From assembly GCA_032622095.1 (NCBI GenBank), contig CP136065.1, positions 53,747,949-53,811,948 on the forward strand: a DNA stretch of 64,000 nt. Reading direction: 5' to 3'. Each line of letters starts with the position of its first letter. The first letter of the stretch is position 1. Of this stretch, positions 57,326-64,000 are shown in pieces. The position numbers and the translations under genes were made by a program. Under the pieces are notes generated by a model. The model had not been told where the DNA came from, made no database searches, and was given only the letters and a program-made list of their open reading frames with translations. This DNA is from Siphonodentalium dalli (lineage: Eukaryota > Mollusca > Scaphopoda > Gadilida > Siphonodentaliidae).

Positions 57326-58336
57326 AAGTTTTCCTGTTAATTTTGCCAGCTGTGGGAACGCACACCAAGTTGTTTAACCCTTTCATGGCGGGAACTGCCT
57401 TGGTGCAACATTAAAGATCCCCCATGCATGTACCACTGCATTATCTCATATATGAGAGCCTCGCATATACAAGAAAATTCGCTGGCTTACAAGGTCAAGG
57501 TAAATATTGATAGACCAATGCATTATCTCATATATATGAGAATGAATTATAAGAGAATGAATTGGCACCGGGTTTTCGCAAAATTTCAGGAAGCTCCAGT
57601 CATGATAAACAGGACAATGTAGAAGAGAGAAACAAGTTAACCGTAACTCGTATTGATTATTTTCCACTTCGTTACATTTTTCCATATCAACTTCGTCATA
57701 TAACGAGTCTTGTAACATTTATTACGTATAGGTAGACAGAGTAAAGTTATCTCTGATCATGCATAATATATTGCCCAGGTGGCCGACCAATGATCCCAAC
57801 ACTGTCGTTGAAACAAATGGATTTTTCTCTAACGTCTGCATGTACACTCGCAAAGAGCCACCAACGCACTATGCCATTGTTCTGGGACTATTCTGTCTTA
57901 TTGACGTACACCTAATTCCTCGGCAACTCTCTAGCTGAATACACTGATTTCTGGGCGAGCATCTGGCATTATCAAACATGTCGTATAAATTGACACTTTC
58001 AGCAATGGAGGGTCATATTTGAAGTCTAACATTTGCGAGAATTCAGTTGACGACGTATGTATATAAAAAACATTTACCTGGCAGAAATTTTCGAATATGA
58101 ATAATATATATCACTAAACGAACATGACTCGATTATTTGAACCTCCAAGTTATGTCTACGTAATTTAGTAGACACCAGATACATGTAGATATATACACGA
58201 AAAACCGACCTATATATAGGCTTTACATATACACTGGTAAACTTGGTCATCACAGTAAATCGCTCGCTGTTTTTTTTTTTATAAAGTCTGTACTTTGTAA
58301 AAAACAACTATCACCAACAAGAACATACATATATTA
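57326..58336. other. Intergenic, no gene recognised
   Basis: AT-rich DNA leading into the satellite. It holds 'cattatctcatatatgagag' (about 57438) and its near-duplicate at about 57523. It ends in an (ATT)n stretch at the array edge. Confidence 0.4.
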
Positions 58337-61300
58337 TTATTATACTTACATATTTTAATATGGAAGTATATTGTTATTCAATTTTTTATTTTTCACTATT
58401 ATTATTATTTATTATTCTTAATATATTTTGAAACCCTTATATCTCAGAAAGTTTAAAAGTTAAAGCATTGAAATTTGGTAGGTATATGCACCATGCCAAG
58501 ATGCATGGTAATGGAGCATTTAGGTTTGTGCCCTAACTTGCTTACCAGAGTTATGGCCCTTAAACCAAAATTTTGGAAAAAGTTTGTGCGCAGATTTTCT
58601 CCTGTAAGAAGTCAAGCAGCTGAATTCGGTTCACGTAATCGTGTTAACTAAGGAAAGGGCACGAATCGGGGAAATTTTCACCAAGGTCCGAAAACAATTT
58701 GTTGACCCGGGGAGGGGTGCAAAATTTGTCAATTTTTTTCTTGTCACCGATTCCAACCATTTTTACTGTCGGGTATCTATACGATGTACTGATGCTACTC
58801 GTGAAAGAATTTTGTAAATCGGGTGAGAAATTACCAAGTTATAACACATCGAAAAATGTACTAATAAAGTCCATGTGTAGAAAGTGCTTGTGTCCCGATC
58901 TTCTCCTAGACGAAGCGCAACAGCTGGATTTGCTCTATGTGAGCGTCTTAAACATAGACAGAAGACCAAACCAGGACATTTTTACAAAGGTCCGCTCAAT
59001 TTTTCGTGGGCTAAGGGAGGGGCAAAATATGTCAATTTTTTTTTTGTCGCCGATTTTAACCAAAATGGTTGTGAAGTATCTGTAGGATGTACTAAGTATT
59101 ATCGTGCGTGAATTTTGTGAATCGGTTGACAAATGTAGAAATGGTGGCCCTTTCCTTTTTTCAAGTTTACAGGGAAAGCACTATGAATTTATATTTCTTC
59201 AACCAATCGTGACGTGTTTAATATCATTCGATGGGGAATTTTTAGCTCTTTTAAACGATTATTCATTTGCTGCATTATGTCGAATGAGTCCGGAGATATT
59301 CAAAAACGTATGAACCAGAAACATACATATTGGCCTACATAGTAAAATATCGGCGCAATACCTCACCAAAACCCTAGTAAATATTATAGGAGCATAAAAT
59401 ACGAACACAATGGCGCAAATATTAGCTCGATATCTCGAAAATTGGCCGATATATGGCGACTTTTCTACCCGCGTCATCAAATTTCGAGGCATGGGTGGGG
59501 GTCACACCAGAACGTTCCAACTGAACACAGAAATGTCAATAAACCATACTATCGACATTCCAATCAATTCCGAGCGATTCCCTTATTATACTTACATATT
59601 TTAATATGGAAGTATATTGTTATTCAATTTTTTATTTTTCACTATTATTATTATTTATTATTCTTAATATATTTTGAAACCCTTATATCTCAGAAAGTTT
59701 AAAAGTTAAAGCATTGAAATTTGGTAGGTATATGCACCATGCCAAGATGCATGGTAATGGAGCATTTAGGTTTGTGCCCTAACTTGCTTACCAGAGTTAT
59801 GGCCCTTAAACCAAAATTTTGGAAAAAGTTTGTGCGCAGATTTTCTCCTGTAAGAAGTCAAGCAGCTGAATTCGGTTCACGTAATCGTGTTAACTAAGGA
59901 AAGGGCACGAATCGGGGAAATTTTCACCAAGGTCCGAAAACAATTTGTTGACCCGGGGAGGGGTGCAAAATTTGTCAATTTTTTTCTTGTCACCGATTCC
60001 AACCATTTTTACTGTCGGGTATCTATACGATGTACTGATGCTACTCGTGAAAGAATTTTGTAAATCGGGTGAGAAATTACCAAGTTATAACACATCGAAA
60101 AATGTACTAATAAAGTCCATGTGTAGAAAGTGCTTGTGTCCCGATCTTCTCCTAGACGAAGCGCAACAGCTGGATTTGCTCTATGTGAGCGTCTTAAACA
60201 TAGACAGAAGACCAAACCAGGACATTTTTACAAAGGTCCGCTCAATTTTTCGTGGGCTAAGGGAGGGGCAAAATATGTCAATTTTTTTTTTGTCGCCGAT
60301 TTTAACCAAAATGGTTGTGAAGTATCTGTAGGATGTACTAAGTATTATCGTGCGTGAATTTTGTGAATCGGTTGACAAATGTAGAAATGGTGGCCCTTTC
60401 CTTTTTTCAAGTTTACAGGGAAAGCACTATGAATTTATATTTCTTCAACCAATCGTGACGTGTTTAATATCATTCGATGGGGAATTTTTAGCTCTTTTAA
60501 ACGATTATTCATTTGCTGCATTATGTCGAATGAGTCCGGAGATATTCAAAAACGTATGAACCAGAAACATACATATTGGCCTACATAGTAAAATATCGGC
60601 GCAATACCTCACCAAAACCCTAGTAAATATTATAGGAGCATAAAATACGAACACAATGGCGCAAATATTAGCTCGATATCTCGAAAATTGGCCGATATAT
60701 GGCGACTTTTCTACCCGCGTCATCAAATTTCGAGGCATGGGTGGGGGTCACACCAGAACGTTCCAACTGAACACAGAAATGTCAATAAACCATACTATCG
60801 ACATTCCAATCAATTCCGAGCGATTCCCTTATTATACTTACATATTTTAATATGGAAGTATATTGTTATTCAATTTTTTATTTTTCACTATTATTATTAT
60901 TTATTATTCTTAATATATTTTGAAACCCTTATATCTCAGAAAGTTTAAAAGTTAAAGCATTGAAATTTGGTAGGTATATGCACCATGCCAAGATGCATGG
61001 TAATGGAGCATTTAGGTTTGTGCCCTAACTTGCTTACCAGAGTTATGGCCCTTAAACCAAAATTTTGGAAAAAGTTTGTGCGCAGATTTTCTCCTGTAAG
61101 AAGTCAAGCAGCTGAATTCGGTTCACGTAATCGTGTTAACTAAGGAAAGGGCACGAATCGGGGAAATTTTCACCAAGGTCCGAAAACAATTTGTTGACCC
61201 GGGGAGGGGTGCAAAATTTGTCAATTTTTTTCTTGTCACCGATTCCAACCATTTTTACTGTCGGGTATCTATACGATGTACTGATGCTACTCGTGAAAGA

Positions 61301-64000
61301 ATTTTGTAAATCGGGTGAGAAATTACCAAGTTATAACACATCGAAAAATGTACTAATAAAGTCCATGTGTAGAAAGTGCTTGTGTCCCGATCTTCTCCTA
61401 GACGAAGCGCAACAGCTGGATTTGCTCTATGTGAGCGTCTTAAACATAGACAGAAGACCAAACCAGGACATTTTTACAAAGGTCCGCTCAATTTTTCGTG
61501 GGCTAAGGGAGGGGCAAAATATGTCAATTTTTTTTTTGTCGCCGATTTTAACCAAAATGGTTGTGAAGTATCTGTAGGATGTACTAAGTATTATCGTGCG
61601 TGAATTTTGTGAATCGGTTGACAAATGTAGAAATGGTGGCCCTTTCCTTTTTTCAAGTTTACAGGGAAAGCACTATGAATTTATATTTCTTCAACCAATC
61701 GTGACGTGTTTAATATCATTCGATGGGGAATTTTTAGCTCTTTTAAACGATTATTCATTTGCTGCATTATGTCGAATGAGTCCGGAGATATTCAAAAACG
61801 TATGAACCAGAAACATACATATTGGCCTACATAGTAAAATATCGGCGCAATACCTCACCAAAACCCTAGTAAATATTATAGGAGCATAAAATACGAACAC
61901 AATGGCGCAAATATTAGCTCGATATCTCGAAAATTGGCCGATATATGGCGACTTTTCTACCCGCGTCATCAAATTTCGAGGCATGGGTGGGGGTCACACC
62001 AGAACGTTCCAACTGAACACAGAAATGTCAATAAACCATACTATCGACATTCCAATCAATTCCGAGCGATTCCCTTATTATACTTACATATTTTAATATG
62101 GAAGTATATTGTTATTCAATTTTTTATTTTTCACTATTATTATTATTTATTATTCTTAATATATTTTGAAACCCTTATATCTCAGAAAGTTTAAAAGTTA
62201 AAGCATTGAAATTTGGTAGGTATATGCACCATGCCAAGATGCATGGTAATGGAGCATTTAGGTTTGTGCCCTAACTTGCTTACCAGAGTTATGGCCCTTA
62301 AACCAAAATTTTGGAAAAAGTTTGTGCGCAGATTTTCTCCTGTAAGAAGTCAAGCAGCTGAATTCGGTTCACGTAATCGTGTTAACTAAGGAAAGGGCAC
62401 GAATCGGGGAAATTTTCACCAAGGTCCGAAAACAATTTGTTGACCCGGGGAGGGGTGCAAAATTTGTCAATTTTTTTCTTGTCACCGATTCCAACCATTT
62501 TTACTGTCGGGTATCTATACGATGTACTGATGCTACTCGTGAAAGAATTTTGTAAATCGGGTGAGAAATTACCAAGTTATAACACATCGAAAAATGTACT
62601 AATAAAGTCCATGTGTAGAAAGTGCTTGTGTCCCGATCTTCTCCTAGACGAAGCGCAACAGCTGGATTTGCTCTATGTGAGCGTCTTAAACATAGACAGA
62701 AGACCAAACCAGGACATTTTTACAAAGGTCCGCTCAATTTTTCGTGGGCTAAGGGAGGGGCAAAATATGTCAATTTTTTTTTTGTCGCCGATTTTAACCA
62801 AAATGGTTGTGAAGTATCTGTAGGATGTACTAAGTATTATCGTGCGTGAATTTTGTGAATCGGTTGACAAATGTAGAAATGGTGGCCCTTTCCTTTTTTC
62901 AAGTTTACAGGGAAAGCACTATGAATTTATATTTCTTCAACCAATCGTGACGTGTTTAATATCATTCGATGGGGAATTTTTAGCTCTTTTAAACGATTAT
63001 TCATTTGCTGCATTATGTCGAATGAGTCCGGAGATATTCAAAAACGTATGAACCAGAAACATACATATTGGCCTACATAGTAAAATATCGGCGCAATACC
63101 TCACCAAAACCCTAGTAAATATTATAGGAGCATAAAATACGAACACAATGGCGCAAATATTAGCTCGATATCTCGAAAATTGGCCGATATATGGCGACTT
63201 TTCTACCCGCGTCATCAAATTTCGAGGCATGGGTGGGGGTCACACCAGAACGTTCCAACTGAACACAGAAATGTCAATAAACCATACTATCGACATTCCA
63301 ATCAATTCCGAGCGATTCCCTTATTATACTTACATATTTTAATATGGAAGTATATTGTTATTCAATTTTTTATTTTTCACTATTATTATTATTTATTATT
63401 CTTAATATATTTTGAAACCCTTATATCTCAGAAAGTTTAAAAGTTAAAGCATTGAAATTTGGTAGGTATATGCACCATGCCAAGATGCATGGTAATGGAG
63501 CATTTAGGTTTGTGCCCTAACTTGCTTACCAGAGTTATGGCCCTTAAACCAAAATTTTGGAAAAAGTTTGTGCGCAGATTTTCTCCTGTAAGAAGTCAAG
63601 CAGCTGAATTCGGTTCACGTAATCGTGTTAACTAAGGAAAGGGCACGAATCGGGGAAATTTTCACCAAGGTCCGAAAACAATTTGTTGACCCGGGGAGGG
63701 GTGCAAAATTTGTCAATTTTTTTCTTGTCACCGATTCCAACCATTTTTACTGTCGGGTATCTATACGATGTACTGATGCTACTCGTGAAAGAATTTTGTA
63801 AATCGGGTGAGAAATTACCAAGTTATAACACATCGAAAAATGTACTAATAAAGTCCATGTGTAGAAAGTGCTTGTGTCCCGATCTTCTCCTAGACGAAGC
63901 GCAACAGCTGGATTTGCTCTATGTGAGCGTCTTAAACATAGACAGAAGACCAAACCAGGACATTTTTACAAAGGTCCGCTCAATTTTTCGTGGGCTAAGG
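58337..64000 (+). repeat. Satellite array, 1246-bp monomer, 4.5 copies
   Basis: From 58337 every base I compared recurs 1246 bases later, at 59583, 60829, 62075 and 63321, and the array runs off the window. I saw no differences between copies. Each monomer contains an internal diverged duplication (58671-58835 against 58975-59139, offset 304), a TATTATT-rich segment and the phrase 'agagttatggcccttaaacc'. The 128-codon and smaller frames repeat with the array and carry no recognised domain. The longest starts only with TTG, so I do not call genes. Confidence 0.95.

Noticed and set aside
58699-59085. 128-codon gene repeated with the satellite
   Set aside because: It starts with TTG, spans an internal DNA duplication, has no recognised domain and is carried by identical repeats, so identity between copies is not evidence of selection.

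Overview
The window is eukaryotic, AT-rich and almost entirely made of repeats. I could not support any ordinary host gene, rRNA or tRNA. Helitron-like elements with internal tandem arrays, TTAA-flanked MITEs, fold-back elements, a retroelement with an env gene, and a satellite carrying the phrase 'agagttatggccctt' together suggest a marine invertebrate, most likely a mollusc or other lophotrochozoan. That placement is inference.

Layout. 1-10.9 kb: MITE fragment, two minisatellites, and a stack of nested terminal-inverted-repeat (TIR) elements, including a non-autonomous hAT (7073-8005, 8-bp target duplication) holding a 62-base poly-G tract. 10.9-21 kb: palindromic 21-mers, Helitron-like elements (two joined head to tail at 16827/16828), a ~105-bp minisatellite, two ~500-bp MITEs in opposite orientation, and a solo arm of a fold-back family. 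21-42.6 kb: a decayed LINE (ORF1 about 820 codons, ORF2 endonuclease/RT) split by two later insertions. One is a 12.84-kb LTR retroelement (22098-34939); the other is a 2.2-kb TIR element (35759-37964), which itself holds a 1-kb hAT-like element. 42.7-51.2 kb: tandem duplications, a ~160-bp repeat family and two fold-back elements. 51.2-54.3 kb: a Helitron-like element. 54.3-58.3 kb: small tandem duplications. 58337 to the end: a satellite of 1246-bp monomers, 4.5 copies, no differences seen.

The centrepiece is the LTR retroelement. It has 600-bp LTRs differing at 3 sites, TG...CA ends and a 5-bp target duplication (ATAAC). Internally it carries gag, then a long basic Lys/Asn-rich open frame, then Ty3/gypsy-type protease-RT-RNase H-integrase, then a fusion-type envelope glycoprotein, then a small SGNH (GDSL-like) hydrolase as last gene. 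Its expression plan can be read from the DNA. A -1 frameshift site (TTTAAAC) lies two codons before the gag stop. A single in-frame UAG separates the basic region from pol. The envelope frame has no ATG of its own, but a consensus splice donor in the leader sits just after an ATG, and a consensus acceptor sits at the start of env in the matching phase. The SGNH frame starts 4 bases after the env stop. An env-bearing retroelement with an esterase-like gene after env is the most unusual system in the window.

The LINE gives a relative clock. Removing the LTR element plus one ATAAC, or the 2.2-kb TIR element plus one TTC, rejoins the LINE reading frame exactly, so both landed inside its coding sequence.
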